A stretch of 51,789 nucleotides of DNA from Antribacter soli (GTDB lineage Bacteria; Actinomycetota; Actinomycetes; Actinomycetales; Cellulomonadaceae). How positions within the stretch are numbered: the stretch's first letter is position 1; every line of letters starts with the position of its first letter. The position numbers and the translations under genes are program-made. Positions 18,013 to 26,859 of this stretch are shown here, piece after piece. The DNA is taken from contig NZ_JAKGSG010000052.1 of the NCBI RefSeq assembly GCF_021568775.1, forward strand, positions 1-51,789, read 5' to 3'. Under the pieces are notes generated by a model. That model saw only the letters and a list, made by a program, of their open reading frames with translations. It was not told where the DNA came from and searched no databases.

Positions 18013-18686
18013 ATGACCGACCTGCACACCCGTCCCGCCGGGCAGCCGCAGGCGCCCGCGCCTCTGCCGCCCGTTCCCGGGGGCCTCGCGTCCGCGACCC
18101 AGGTGATCGCCTGGGTGTGGGTCGCGCTGGCGGTCTGCTCGTTCGCGGCCTCCTTCGGTGAGGCGCGGGTCGTGACGGAGTATGCGGCGCGCGGCCTCAC
18201 CTATCTCGAGAGCCCGATCGTCCGTACAGCTGGGTGAACAACCTTCTGTCAGTGGTTCAGATCAGGGCATTCGTCGTCGGCTGCCTCTGGCTCGGGCGCA
18301 GCCGGCGGCTCGCCGAAGCGCTCCCGCCGCGGTACCGCCACCGCAAGCACCAGGCGTTCATCTGGACCGGTTGGTTCCTGCCCATCGTCAACTTCTGGTA
18401 TCCGTACCTGGTGGTGCGCGACGTCCACCGGGCGACGGTCGGCCCGGCGGCCCGGGGCGCCGGCGCGTGGTGGGCATGGTTCCTCACCACTGATGTCGTG
18501 GCCGTCGCGATCTACGTCGTCGTCGCGGGGTTCGCGCTGAGCGACAGCGCCCAGTACGCGTCCTACCTGCCGTGGCTCGAGGCCGCTCTCGCCGCGTTGA
18601 CGGCGGCCACCGGGGCGCTGTGGGTCCGGATCGTCCGGGAGGTCGCCGCCAGGCAGCGGGCTCGGGTTGCGGCCCTCGCTGCCTGA
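18013..18686 (+). pseudogene. Second DUF4328 gene, frameshifted
   Basis: An ATG at 18013 with an AAGGAG site opens a frame of 74 residues that stops at 18237. The rest of a DUF4328 protein continues in another frame from before 18231 to 18686. The two halves together align end to end with the preceding DUF4328 gene. ATQVIAWVWVALAV matches its first membrane helix, and TGWFLPIVNFWYPYLVVRDVHRATV matches its signature. The change of frame falls between about 18210 and 18231. It could be a sequencing error, a true pseudogene, or two overlapping genes joined by GTGA (18234-18237). The first two are more likely. The pair looks like a tandem duplication that has diverged. Confidence 0.75.
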
Positions 18687-18794
18687 TTCTGCAGCCGGGC
18701 ATCGTCCGGCGCCCGACGCCCGGCGATGAGTTCCGCGGCCGCGCCTCGTCCACCTGACGAGGCGCACGAGCGCCACCGACCCCGGGAGGCCACC

Positions 18795-19481
18795 ATGTCC
18801 AGCACCGCCCGTCCCGCCCGCTCCGGCGCCTTCGACATGGGCGCGGCCGTCACCCGGTCGCTGCTCGGCTGGGGCGTCGTGGCCGGCCCGTTCTACCTGG
18901 TCGTCGGGCTCACGCTGGCCCTGACCCGCAAGGGCTTCGACTTCTCGACCCACCCCCTGAGCGTCCTCATGCTCGGGGAGAGCGGCTGGATGCAGACCGG
19001 CAACCTGGGCCTCAGCGGACTCATGGTGCTGGCGGCGGGGGTTGGCCTGGCTCGCGCGGGCGCGCGGGGCGCGGGCGTGGCCGTGGCGATCTTCGGCGTG
19101 TCGATGGTCGCGAGCGCGGTCTTCCCTCCCGACCCGATCGGGGGCTTCCCGGCGGGCGCACCCGAGACGACGACGCCGTCCCTGTCGAGCCTGCTGCACC
19201 TCGCGTTCGGCGGGGTGGGTTTTGTGTCGCTCACGGTCGCGGCCTTCCTGCTCGGTGGTTGGCTGTCCCGCCAGGGGGAGCGGGGAGCGGCGGCAGTCTC
19301 CAGGACGGCCGGGGCGGTCGTGCTGGTCGGCTTCCTCGGTGGCGTCGTGCTGGGGCCGAGCGGGATGGTGCTCCTGTGGCTCGCGGTCGTGGCCGGCTTC
19401 GCCTGGCTGCTGGTCGCGTCGCTCCGGGTCTACCGCGCGGTCCCGCACCCGGACGGCGTCCGGGGGACCGTCACGGCCTGA
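18795..19481 (+). CDS. DUF998 membrane protein
   Basis: This integral membrane protein of 228 residues has about six hydrophobic segments. The pattern GVVAGPFYLVVGLTLALTRKGFDFSTHPLSVLMLGESGWMQTGNL near the N terminus is characteristic of DUF998. A PPDPIGGFPAG loop follows in the middle. The family's function is unknown. The ATG at 18795 has GGGAGG upstream; an in-frame ATG at 18726 lacks one. The 3' end overlaps the convergent tetR gene by 11 bases. Confidence 0.82.
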   Translation: MSSTARPARSGAFDMGAAVTRSLLGWGVVAGPFYLVVGLTLALTRKGFDFSTHPLSVLMLGESGWMQTGNLGLSGLMVLAAGVGLARAGARGAGVAVAIFGVSMVASAVFPPDPIGGFPAGAPETTTPSLSSLLHLAFGGVGFVSLTVAAFLLGGWLSRQGERGAAAVSRTAGAVVLVGFLGGVVLGPSGMVLLWLAVVAGFAWLLVASLRVYRAVPHPDGVRGTVTA

Positions 19482-20142
19482 CGGGGTCCGCCCGCAGCAG
19501 GCCAGGGCCCACCGTCCCCGCGGCCTCCGCGTACCGCCGCTCGCGCGTCGCGGCGTCACCCGGCAGCAGCCCCGCAAGCTCCAGGGTCACCAGCCCGTGG
19601 ACCAGTCCCCACAGGCCCACGGCGGCGCTCTCGACACGCTCGGGCGGGGCGCCGCCGAGGACCCGCGCGACGGCGTCGCGCAGCACGCCGAAGGTGGGTC
19701 GTTGCGTGGCAGGCACCGGCAACGTCTCGCCGTCGGCCGCGGTGCCCGACGGCGGCCCGCCCGCCTCGCGTGCGTCCGCGGCCACTCCGGTGCGCGCCTC
19801 GGGCGGCACGGCCCGGTCGAACATGACGCGGTAGAAGTGCGGGTCGGCCAGGGCGCTCTCCCGGTAGGCGAGGCCGAGGGCGACGAGGTCGGCGCCGGGG
19901 TCGTCGGTGCGCGGCGCGGCGCCCAGGTGCGTGGCGAAGCGCCGGAACCCCTCTTCGCTGACGGCGGCGACGAGGTCCTCCCGTGACCCGAACAGCGCGT
20001 AGACGGCTGACGGGCTGGTCCCGGCCTCGGTGGCGACGGTGCGAACGGTGACGGCGGCCTCGCCGCCCGACGAGATCGCTCGGGAGGCGACCTCGAGGAG
20101 GCGGGTGCGCAGTGCGTCGTCGTGCAGCCGGGGTCGTGCCAT
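19471..20142 (-). CDS. TetR family transcriptional regulator
   Basis: The 223-residue protein has the TetR layout. The N-terminal helix-turn-helix (VTVRTVATEAGTSPSAVYALFGSREDLVAAV, about residues 31-61) is followed by a WHG/TetR_C-like domain with YRVMFDRAV and LWGLVHGLVTLELAGLL. TetR proteins are usually repressors released by a ligand, which is unknown here. It is divergent from a small membrane protein gene, with a palindromic operator between them. TAGACT (20154-20149, minus) lies six bases before its ATG, suggesting a leaderless mRNA. Confidence 0.9.
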   Translation of the reverse strand: MARPRLHDDALRTRLLEVASRAISSGGEAAVTVRTVATEAGTSPSAVYALFGSREDLVAAVSEEGFRRFATHLGAAPRTDDPGADLVALGLAYRESALADPHFYRVMFDRAVPPEARTGVAADAREAGGPPSGTAADGETLPVPATQRPTFGVLRDAVARVLGGAPPERVESAAVGLWGLVHGLVTLELAGLLPGDAATRERRYAEAAGTVGPGLLRADPVRP

Positions 20143-20170
20143 GCGGCGAGTCTAGGAGGCTTGACGCCGG

Positions 20171-20204
20171 TTTGCGAACGGTGTTTTATAACAGTGTTCG
20201 CAAA
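20171..20204. promoter_or_regulatory. Palindromic operator for the TetR regulator
   Basis: TTTGCGAAC (20171-20179) and GTTCGCAAA (20196-20204) are perfect inverted repeats. The 16-base spacer is AT-rich and itself partly symmetric (TGTT...AACA). It lies just upstream of the divergent tetR gene. The position could let the regulator control both itself and the gene starting at 20253. Confidence 0.82.
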
Positions 20205-20252
20205 TCGCGGACGCGACAGCCACCAAGCAGCTGCCGGACCGAGGGGACCACC

Positions 20253-20663
20253 ATGCTGGAGCTCACCGACGCCGCCCGGGTCACCGCGGGAGTCGTCCTG
20301 CTGACCGTCGTGACCATCGAGTCGGGCGGGTTCTTCCTGCTGGCCGTCGCCCGCGGCAAGGCGCCCGCGACCGACTTCCAGAGGGCCTTCTACCGCGCGG
20401 GCCATGCGCACGCCGGCGTGCTCGTGATCCTCGGCCTGCTGTGTGTGCTGCTCACCGAGGTGACCTCACTGACCGGGTTCGCGCGGTGGGTCGCGGCCAC
20501 GGGCGTGCTGTGCGCGGCGATCGTCATGCCCGCGGGCTTCTTCTTCTCCGCGATGGGTGCGGGGCGCATGCGACCGAACCGTGCGGCGGTGCTGTTCCCC
20601 GTCGGGGCGGTGTTCATCGCGTCGGGCGTGGTGACGCTCGGGGTCGGCCTGCTGACCGCCTGA
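20253..20663 (+). CDS. Small four-helix membrane protein
   Basis: The 136-residue protein has four predicted membrane helices at about 9-31, 47-66, 77-98 and 110-134. Short conserved-looking polar motifs are RAFYRAGHAHAGVL and PAGFFFSAMGAGRMRPNR. I do not recognise the family. The ATG has a GAGGGG site upstream. Divergence from tetR across an operator suggests this is the regulator's target. Confidence 0.75.
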   Translation: MLELTDAARVTAGVVLLTVVTIESGGFFLLAVARGKAPATDFQRAFYRAGHAHAGVLVILGLLCVLLTEVTSLTGFARWVAATGVLCAAIVMPAGFFFSAMGAGRMRPNRAAVLFPVGAVFIASGVVTLGVGLLTA

Positions 20664-20754
20664 GGCAGGCGCCCGAGGGCGGCGCAGCGGCTAGAGGACA
20701 CACCGGGCAGGCCTGCCGTGGACTGTCAGCAGCCGCCGGTACGGTGAGCACATC

Positions 20755-23529
20755 ATGGCGACCCGCACGACGACACCGCGAGCGACCAAGAAGTCCGCCG
20801 CGAAGCGCACCTCGGGCGGCAGGACGTCCCAGCGTCCGGCTGCCCGCCCCGCCGCCGCGCCCGCGGCCCCTGCCGGCCCGTCGTGGCCGGTCCGGGCGGT
20901 CCGCGGGGCCTGGCTGGGCGTGGCCCACACTGTCGGCGGGGTGACGCGCTCGATCAGCAAGGGGGCGCAGGACCTGGACCCCGAGCACCGCAGGGACGGC
21001 CTCGCTTTCTTCCTCGTGGCGCTGGCCGTGGTGGTCGCGGCCCGCGAATGGTGGGGGATCGACGGGGCCTTCGGCGACGGCGTGCACGCCGTGGTCGCGG
21101 GCACGCTCGGGCTGGCGGGGGTCGCCCTTCCCGTGCTGCTCGTGTGGCTCGGCGTGCGGCTCATGCGCCACCCCGAGCGCGCCCAGGCCAACGGGCGCGT
21201 CGCGATCGGCGTGACGCTCCTGACGATCGCGGTGTGCGCGCTCGTGCACGTCGCGAACGGGGCACCCGGGCTGTCGGGCGGGTTCGAGGGCGTCCGGGAG
21301 GCGGGCGGGGTGATCGGTTACCTCGCGGCGACGCCCGTCGTGGCCGGCCTGACCGAGTGGTTCGCCGTCCCGCTGTTCGTGCTGCTCGCCCTCTTCTCCG
21401 TCCTCGTCGTCACCGCCACTCCCGTGCACCGGATCCCGGATCGGCTGCGCGGCATCTACGACCTGCTGACGGGAAACCACCGCGCCGCGGATCCCGAAGG
21501 CCCTGACGCCCTGGCCCTCGCCGACGGCGTGTCCAGGCACGACGGAACCGAGCCGACCCGGTCCCGCACCGGGCGCAAGCGCCCGACGCGCGCCGAGGCC
21601 GCCGCGGAGCGGGCCAAGCTCGAGGGCTTCGCAGGAGACGAGGCCTTCGAGAAGGCCGCGCTGCTGGAACGCGAGGCCGAGGCCGCACGCGTGGCCAGGG
21701 CGGACACCCGCGGCGACAAGGCGACCACCCAGGTGCTCCCCGTCGGTGCCGGCGCGGCGAGCGGCGACCAAGGTGCGCTGCCCACGCCGGGCGCGCGGCC
21801 GGCGTCGGCCGGCGAGCTTCGCCTGCCTGAGGCGAGCTCGCCGCTGCCCCGCGGCGAGCAGCCGATGTTCGACGGCGACACCGTCTACGTGCTGCCCGAC
21901 GAGGACCTGCTGGTGGCGGGACCGCCGCACAAGACGCGCTCCGCCGCGAACGACCGCGTGGTCGAATCGCTCACGGGCGTGTTCGAGCAGTTCGACGTCG
22001 ACGCCCGCGTCACGGGGTTCACGCGCGGGCCGACGGTCACGCGCTACGAGGTCGAGGTCGGGCCCAAGGTCAAGGTCGAGCGCATCACGTCCCTGTCGAA
22101 CAACATCGCGTACGCGGTGGCGAGCGCCGACGTGCGGATTCTGTCGCCGATCCCGGGCAAGTCGGCGATCGGCATCGAGATCCCGAACTCCGACCGCGAG
22201 ACGGTGGTCCTGGGCGACGTGCTGCGCTCGTCGGCGGCCCGGCGCACCGAGCACCCCATGGTCATGGGCGTGGGCAAGGACGTCGAGGGCGGCTACGTCA
22301 TGGCGAACCTCGCCAAGATGCCGCACATCCTCGTCGCGGGCGCCACGGGGGCCGGCAAGTCGAGCTTCATCAACTCGATGATCACGTCGATCCTGATGCG
22401 GTCCACGCCCGAGCAGGTGCGGCTCGTGCTGGTGGACCCCAAGCGCGTGGAGCTCACGATCTACGAGGGCATCCCGCACCTCATCACGCCCATCATCACC
22501 AACCCCAAGAAGGCCGCCGAGGCGCTCGACTGGGTGGTACGCGAGATGGACGCGCGCTACGACGACCTGGCCGCGTTCGGGTACAAGCACCTCGATGACT
22601 TCAACGCGGCCGTGCGGTCGGGCAAGGTCAAGCCGCTGCCCGGGTCCGAGCGCAAGATCGCGCCGTACCCGTACCTGCTCGTGGTGGTCGACGAGCTCGC
22701 CGACCTCATGATGGTGGCCCCGCGCGACGTCGAGTCGTCGATCCAGCGCATCACGCAGCTCGCACGCGCCGCGGGCATCCACCTCGTGCTGGCCACGCAG
22801 CGTCCGTCGGTGGACGTGGTCACGGGCCTCATCAAGGCCAACGTGCCGTCCCGGCTCGCCTTCGCGACGTCGTCGGTCACCGACTCGCGCGTGGTGCTCG
22901 ACCAGCCGGGCGCGGAGAAGCTCATCGGCCAGGGTGACGCGCTGTTCCTGCCCATGGGCGCGGCCAAGCCGATGCGCGTCCAGGGCGCGTGGGTCACCGA
23001 GTCCGAGGTGCACGCCGTCGTAGAGCACGTGAAGGCGCAGCTCAAGCCCGTGTACCGGCAGGACGTCACGGTCGCGGCCACCAAGAAGCAGATCGACGAC
23101 GACATCGGCGACGACCTCGACCTGCTCCTGCAGGCCGCGGAGCTCGTGGTCACCACGCAGTTCGGCTCCACCTCGATGCTGCAGCGCAAGCTGCGCGTCG
23201 GGTTCGCCAAGGCGGGGCGCCTCATGGACCTGCTCGAGTCGCGTGAGATCGTCGGGCCCTCCGAGGGCTCCAAGGCGCGCGACGTCCTCGTCACCCCGGA
23301 CGACCTCCCGTCGGCGCTCGCCCTCATCCGCGGCGACGGCCCCCAGCTCTTCGACCAGGCCGGGGTGTCCGACGGCGGCGCGGCCGGTTCGGCCGGCGCC
23401 TCGCCCGGGCCCGGGGGCGCCCAGGCCCGGGGAACCGGCGGGTACGGCGACCCGTACGCCGAGGGCACCGCAGGTAACCTGCCGCCCGTGGCGAAGGAGT
23501 ACTACGACGACGCAGACGACCTGCGCTGA
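20755..23529 (+). CDS. ftsK: DNA translocase FtsK/SpoIIIE
   Basis: FtsK pumps DNA at the division septum and helps resolve chromosome dimers. The 924-residue protein has a basic Ala-rich start. Four membrane segments span roughly residues 80-225, followed by a charged linker. The motor has Walker A GATGAGKSS near residue 530 and Walker B LLVVVDELADLMM near 640. A C-terminal winged-helix gamma domain (LVVTTQFGSTSMLQRKLRVGFAKAGRLMDLLE) lies around residue 800. The ATG at 20755 is preceded by TACGGT (20740-20745). It is convergent with the CapA-like gene. Confidence 0.97.
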   Translation: MATRTTTPRATKKSAAKRTSGGRTSQRPAARPAAAPAAPAGPSWPVRAVRGAWLGVAHTVGGVTRSISKGAQDLDPEHRRDGLAFFLVALAVVVAAREWWGIDGAFGDGVHAVVAGTLGLAGVALPVLLVWLGVRLMRHPERAQANGRVAIGVTLLTIAVCALVHVANGAPGLSGGFEGVREAGGVIGYLAATPVVAGLTEWFAVPLFVLLALFSVLVVTATPVHRIPDRLRGIYDLLTGNHRAADPEGPDALALADGVSRHDGTEPTRSRTGRKRPTRAEAAAERAKLEGFAGDEAFEKAALLEREAEAARVARADTRGDKATTQVLPVGAGAASGDQGALPTPGARPASAGELRLPEASSPLPRGEQPMFDGDTVYVLPDEDLLVAGPPHKTRSAANDRVVESLTGVFEQFDVDARVTGFTRGPTVTRYEVEVGPKVKVERITSLSNNIAYAVASADVRILSPIPGKSAIGIEIPNSDRETVVLGDVLRSSAARRTEHPMVMGVGKDVEGGYVMANLAKMPHILVAGATGAGKSSFINSMITSILMRSTPEQVRLVLVDPKRVELTIYEGIPHLITPIITNPKKAAEALDWVVREMDARYDDLAAFGYKHLDDFNAAVRSGKVKPLPGSERKIAPYPYLLVVVDELADLMMVAPRDVESSIQRITQLARAAGIHLVLATQRPSVDVVTGLIKANVPSRLAFATSSVTDSRVVLDQPGAEKLIGQGDALFLPMGAAKPMRVQGAWVTESEVHAVVEHVKAQLKPVYRQDVTVAATKKQIDDDIGDDLDLLLQAAELVVTTQFGSTSMLQRKLRVGFAKAGRLMDLLESREIVGPSEGSKARDVLVTPDDLPSALALIRGDGPQLFDQAGVSDGGAAGSAGASPGPGGAQARGTGGYGDPYAEGTAGNLPPVAKEYYDDADDLR

Positions 23530-23578
23530 TCCTGCGCAGGGTCACCTTGCGGAGAGCAGGCCCGCCGGGTCGGCGGCG

Positions 23579-24928
23579 TCACGGGCTGCGGGTCACCACG
23601 GGCGGGTCGCCCGTCGGGGTCGGCGGGGCGACGAGCTCCGGCGCCTGCGTCCCGGCCGCCGCGCGGACGAGGTCCTGGCGCCGGATCAGCTCTTCCTTGG
23701 ACAGAGTGCCGGAGGCCGGGTCGGCAAGGGCGTCGGCGATGGTGCGCAGCCGGTGCCCGGCTCTCAGGTCCACCGTGGTCGCCGTCCACCCGGCGCCGGT
23801 GACGCGAGCGGGCCCGCGCGGCTCCTGCGTCACGGTCACGGTCAGCAGGAGGCCGGAGCTGGTGCGCGGATCGCAGCAGTCCTTGCCCTGGTTCGAGATC
23901 AGGTTGCCCAGCCCGTACGCGACCCACATGCCCCCGTCCCCCGGTCCGCCCGGCAGGTGCTCGACCGGCTGGGGCACGTGCGCGTGGTGTCCCACCAGCA
24001 GGTCCACCTGGCCCGACGCCGCCAGGAGCCCGGCGACCTCACGCTGCCGCGCGGTGGGATCCTGGACGTACTCGACGCCCTCGTGGAGGCTCACGACGAC
24101 GAGGTCCGCTCCGGCCGCGCGGGCCGCCGACGCCTGGGCGACGAGACGGTTCACGTCCGTCAGGTCCACGGCCCAGGGAGCCTCCTCGGGGATCTGGAGG
24201 CCGTTGAGGCCGTACGTGCTGGCCAGGTGAGCAACCGTGAGCTGCCGACCGCGCCGCTCCAGGACATACAGCTGCGGCTGCGCCTGCTCGACGGCGTCGC
24301 GTGCCGTGCCGGTGTGGCCCATCCCGGCGGCGTCCAGGGCGTCGAGTGTCGCTGTGACACCCCCGAAGCCGCGGTCCACCGCGTGGTTGGACGCCGTGGA
24401 GCAGCCGTCCCAGCCTTGCTCCTGCAGGTCGGTGACGAGCTGGGGCGGCGCACCGAAGAGCGGATACCCGCTGGCCGCGGTCCCGGGCGGGGCGACCGGC
24501 GCCTCCAGGTGGCACAGGGCCAGGTCCGCGCCACGCACCCACGCATCGATCCCGGCAAGCAGGGGTGAGAAGTCGAGGACGCCTCCACGCGACGCCGAGG
24601 TGGTGACCGGCGCGTGCGGGAGGACGTCGCCGCCCGCGAGGATCGTGAAGGTCGCGGGGCGCTCCGTCGGCGGCGACGGCACCTGCTGAGGGGCGGGGCC
24701 GGGTCCCGCACCCCCCGGGGCGGTCTGCGCGGCCGGTGAGGCGGCGGGAGTCGTGAGGTCCGGCATCGGCTGGCGCGACGGTTCCGGCGTCGTGCTGGCC
24801 GAGGACGCGTCCGCGGGTGCGGGGCCGCAGGCCGCACTCGTGAGCGCGATCCCCGTGAGCATGCCTATGACCAGGGCGGCCGCGGCAGCACCGCGGTCCC
24901 ATGGCCCGGATCGCCGGACATGCGCCAT
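23579..24928 (-). CDS. CapA family lipoprotein (metallophosphatase fold)
   Basis: This 449-residue protein belongs to the CapA/PgsA poly-gamma-glutamate family, which has a calcineurin-like fold. LAGGDVLPH is the metal-binding start, and STASNHAVDRGFGG carries the N-H pair. VVSLHEGVEY and LLVGHHAHVPQPVE follow. An N-terminal hydrophobic helix ends in TSAAC with Cys34, a plausible but imperfect lipobox, so it may be anchored outside the membrane. A Pro/Ser/Thr linker follows to about residue 95. TACGAT (24941-24936, minus) lies seven bases before the ATG. No other polyglutamate synthesis genes are near, so the substrate is uncertain. Confidence 0.86.
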   Translation of the reverse strand: MAHVRRSGPWDRGAAAAALVIGMLTGIALTSAACGPAPADASSASTTPEPSRQPMPDLTTPAASPAAQTAPGGAGPGPAPQQVPSPPTERPATFTILAGGDVLPHAPVTTSASRGGVLDFSPLLAGIDAWVRGADLALCHLEAPVAPPGTAASGYPLFGAPPQLVTDLQEQGWDGCSTASNHAVDRGFGGVTATLDALDAAGMGHTGTARDAVEQAQPQLYVLERRGRQLTVAHLASTYGLNGLQIPEEAPWAVDLTDVNRLVAQASAARAAGADLVVVSLHEGVEYVQDPTARQREVAGLLAASGQVDLLVGHHAHVPQPVEHLPGGPGDGGMWVAYGLGNLISNQGKDCCDPRTSSGLLLTVTVTQEPRGPARVTGAGWTATTVDLRAGHRLRTIADALADPASGTLSKEELIRRQDLVRAAAGTQAPELVAPPTPTGDPPVVTRSP

Positions 24929-25002
24929 GGTCGCGATCGTAGTGGTTGCCGGTCCACTCGCGGGCCGGCGGGCGTGGGTCCGGGTGAACCCTGACCCACC
25001 GA

Positions 25003-25008
25003 TAGGCT
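25003..25008 (+). promoter_or_regulatory. -10 box of leaderless pgsA
   Basis: TAGGCT, six bases before the ATG at 25015. Confidence 0.65.
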
Positions 25009-25014
25009 GGACCA

Positions 25015-25617
25015 ATGGTCAGTACCGAGCCGTCACCATGGAACATCGCCAACGGCGTCACGATGATCCGCATCGCGCTCGTCCCGGTCTTCGCGTGGGC
25101 ACTCCTCGCCGAGGGCGGCGACTCCGTGACGTGGCGGCTGGTCGCGACGGCGATCTTCCTGGTCGCCGCGCTGAGCGACAAGGTCGACGGCTACCTCGCG
25201 CGCAGCCGCGGGCTGATCACCGATCTCGGCAAGCTGCTCGACCCCATCGCCGACAAGCTGCTCGTCGGCGCGGCGCTCGTCCTGCTGTGGTGGCCGCTCG
25301 GCGAGCTGCCGTGGTGGGTGCCGGTGGTCATCCTCGTGCGGGAGCTCGGGATCACCGGGATGCGGATGGCAGTGCTGCGGTACGCCGTGATGCCGGCCTC
25401 GCGTGGCGGCAAGCTGAAGACCGTGCTGCAGGCCGTGGCGATCATCGGCTTCCTGCTGCCGCGTGACGGCCTGCCGTGGCTGACCGTGATCTCGTGGGTG
25501 GTCATGGCGGCGGCGATCGTCGTCACGGTCGTCACCGGCGTCGAGTACGCATACCAGGGCTGGCGGATCCGGCGAGATGCGCTGCGCGCCAAGAGCACCG
25601 GGTCGGGTGCCGCATGA
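25015..25617 (+). CDS. pgsA: CDP-diacylglycerol--glycerol-3-phosphate 3-phosphatidyltransferase
   Basis: PgsA makes phosphatidylglycerol phosphate from CDP-diacylglycerol. The 200-residue membrane protein carries the complete CDP-alcohol phosphotransferase signature: Asp55, Asp58-Gly59, Ala62-Arg63, Gly72, Asp76 and Asp80, with exactly the canonical spacing. Several hydrophobic helices surround it. TAGGCT (25003-25008) is six bases before the ATG, indicating a leaderless transcript. The stop overlaps the cinA start by four bases (ATGA). The pgsA-cinA-clgR order is typical of actinobacteria. Confidence 0.95.
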   Translation: MVSTEPSPWNIANGVTMIRIALVPVFAWALLAEGGDSVTWRLVATAIFLVAALSDKVDGYLARSRGLITDLGKLLDPIADKLLVGAALVLLWWPLGELPWWVPVVILVRELGITGMRMAVLRYAVMPASRGGKLKTVLQAVAIIGFLLPRDGLPWLTVISWVVMAAAIVVTVVTGVEYAYQGWRIRRDALRAKSTGSGAA

Positions 25618-26135
25618 GCGCGCCGGAGCTGCTCGAGGCGGCCGCCGCGCGCGGCTGGACCGTGGGTGTGGCCGAATCGCTCACGGGCGGCCTCGTCACC
25701 GCGACGCTCGTGTCCGTCCCGGGAGCGTCCGCCGTACTCCGCGGCGGGATCGTCGCGTACGCGACGGACCTCAAGGCGGGCATCCTCGGCGTCGACGCCG
25801 ACCTGCTGAACGAGTACGGGTCTGTCGACCCCCGGGTCGCCGCGCAGATGGCGACGGGCGTGCGGGTGGCGACAGGCGCCGACATCGGGCTGGCGACGAC
25901 CGGCGTCGCCGGTCCGGACCAGCAGGACGGCAAGGAACCGGGGCTCGTCTACGTCGCCGTGAGCACGCCGGACGCCGAGGAGGTGCGCCGCCTCGACCTG
26001 CTGGGGGGCCGGTCACAGGTGATCGGCGACGCAGCCCGCGGGGTGCTGGAGCTGGCGGTCGAGATGCTCGGGGCGCCGACGACGGAGGGTGCCGTTCACG
26101 ACACCCCCGATGTTTCGGACGTTACAGGCGGGTGA
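25614..26135 (+). CDS. cinA: CinA C-terminal domain protein (nicotinamide-nucleotide amidohydrolase)
   Basis: The 173-residue protein consists of the CinA C-terminal domain alone. It has VGVAESLTGGLVTATLVSVPGAS, GGIVAYATDLKAGILGV and TTGVAGPDQQDGKEPGLVYVAV. Members deamidate nicotinamide mononucleotide to the acid form in pyridine nucleotide recycling. Single-domain versions beside pgsA are normal in actinobacteria. Its start overlaps the pgsA stop, so translation is coupled. The last 20 residues are a non-conserved tail. Confidence 0.92.
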   Translation: MSAPELLEAAAARGWTVGVAESLTGGLVTATLVSVPGASAVLRGGIVAYATDLKAGILGVDADLLNEYGSVDPRVAAQMATGVRVATGADIGLATTGVAGPDQQDGKEPGLVYVAVSTPDAEEVRRLDLLGGRSQVIGDAARGVLELAVEMLGAPTTEGAVHDTPDVSDVTGG

Positions 26136-26406
26136 ATCTTCTTGGCAAATTCTTGTACAGGTCTTGACGTAGAGGTACTTCGGGAACAAGGCTCGAATCA
26201 CTGACGTTGGACGCGGTGTGATTGCCAACAGGCCGGAAGGCCGCACCTGGCGCCAGAACCAGAACTCCTCGGGCGCGGGGTACGGTAGGACAACCCCCGC
26301 TCGTGGGGGGCGCACTACTGGACGCAAGGCCCGCACTACGGTCCCGGCGCGAGCTGGGGCCCCGGATGCGGTGAGGAACGGGACAGGCACGGGAAGGGGG
26401 CGCGAG

Positions 26407-26760
26407 ATGGTCGTACTACGACGAGAGATCGGTGACGTGCTGCGTGATGCGCGGCAACGTCAGGGACGCACCCTGCGCGAAGTGTCCTCCGCGGCACGCG
26501 TGTCCCTGGGGTACCTGAGCGAGGTGGAACGAGGACAGAAGGAAGCCTCCTCGGAGCTTCTCGCGTCGATCTGCGAGGCACTGGACATGCCGATGTCGCT
26601 GATCCTGCGCGAGGTGAGCGACCGCATCGCGGTCGCCGAAGGCTTCCAGATCCCGGACACGATCCCGGCGGACCTCATGGCGGGCTTCCTCGCCAGGGGC
26701 GGGGACCGTTCCGCACAGCGCCGGGACGTCGAGCGCGTGGACCTCGCGCCCGTCGGCTGA
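26407..26760 (+). CDS. clgR: XRE-type regulator of the ClgR family
   Basis: The 117-residue protein has an N-terminal Cro/C1 helix-turn-helix: [42 protein letters not shown]. This is nearly the consensus of ClgR, the activator of clp protease and other stress genes in Streptomyces, Corynebacterium and mycobacteria. Position after pgsA-cinA agrees. The C-terminal half is short and lacks a clear ligand domain. The ATG at 26407 is at the start of [12 protein letters not shown]. The 271-base upstream region is comparatively AT-rich near 26140-26190 and probably holds its promoter, including TTGACG at 26164. Confidence 0.92.
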   Translation: MVVLRREIGDVLRDARQRQGRTLREVSSAARVSLGYLSEVERGQKEASSELLASICEALDMPMSLILREVSDRIAVAEGFQIPDTIPADLMAGFLARGGDRSAQRRDVERVDLAPVG

Positions 26761-26775
26761 CCCGAACCTGCACAC

Positions 26776-26809
26776 AGCGGGCGTCCCACCGTCGGGTGGG
26801 ACGCCCGCT
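26776..26809. terminator. Bidirectional terminator between clgR and nei2
   Basis: AGCGGGCGTCCCAC (26776-26789) pairs perfectly with GTGGGACGCCCGCT (26796-26809) around a six-base loop. It is followed by TTGCTGTG. It sits between convergent genes and can serve both. Confidence 0.88.
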
Positions 26810-26859
26810 TTGCTGTGCCGGGGCGTGCCGGGGCGTGCCGGGGGGTGCCGGCGCGGGGC

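Noticed and set aside
18200-18240. Programmed ribosomal frameshift in the second DUF4328 gene
   Set aside because: No slippery heptamer or downstream pseudoknot is apparent, and the neighbouring paralogue is in a single frame. An error or pseudogene is simpler.
26136-26406. Riboswitch or small RNA upstream of clgR
   Set aside because: The region is somewhat AT-rich near 26140-26190 and probably carries promoters, but I could not find a conserved fold or a clear terminator.
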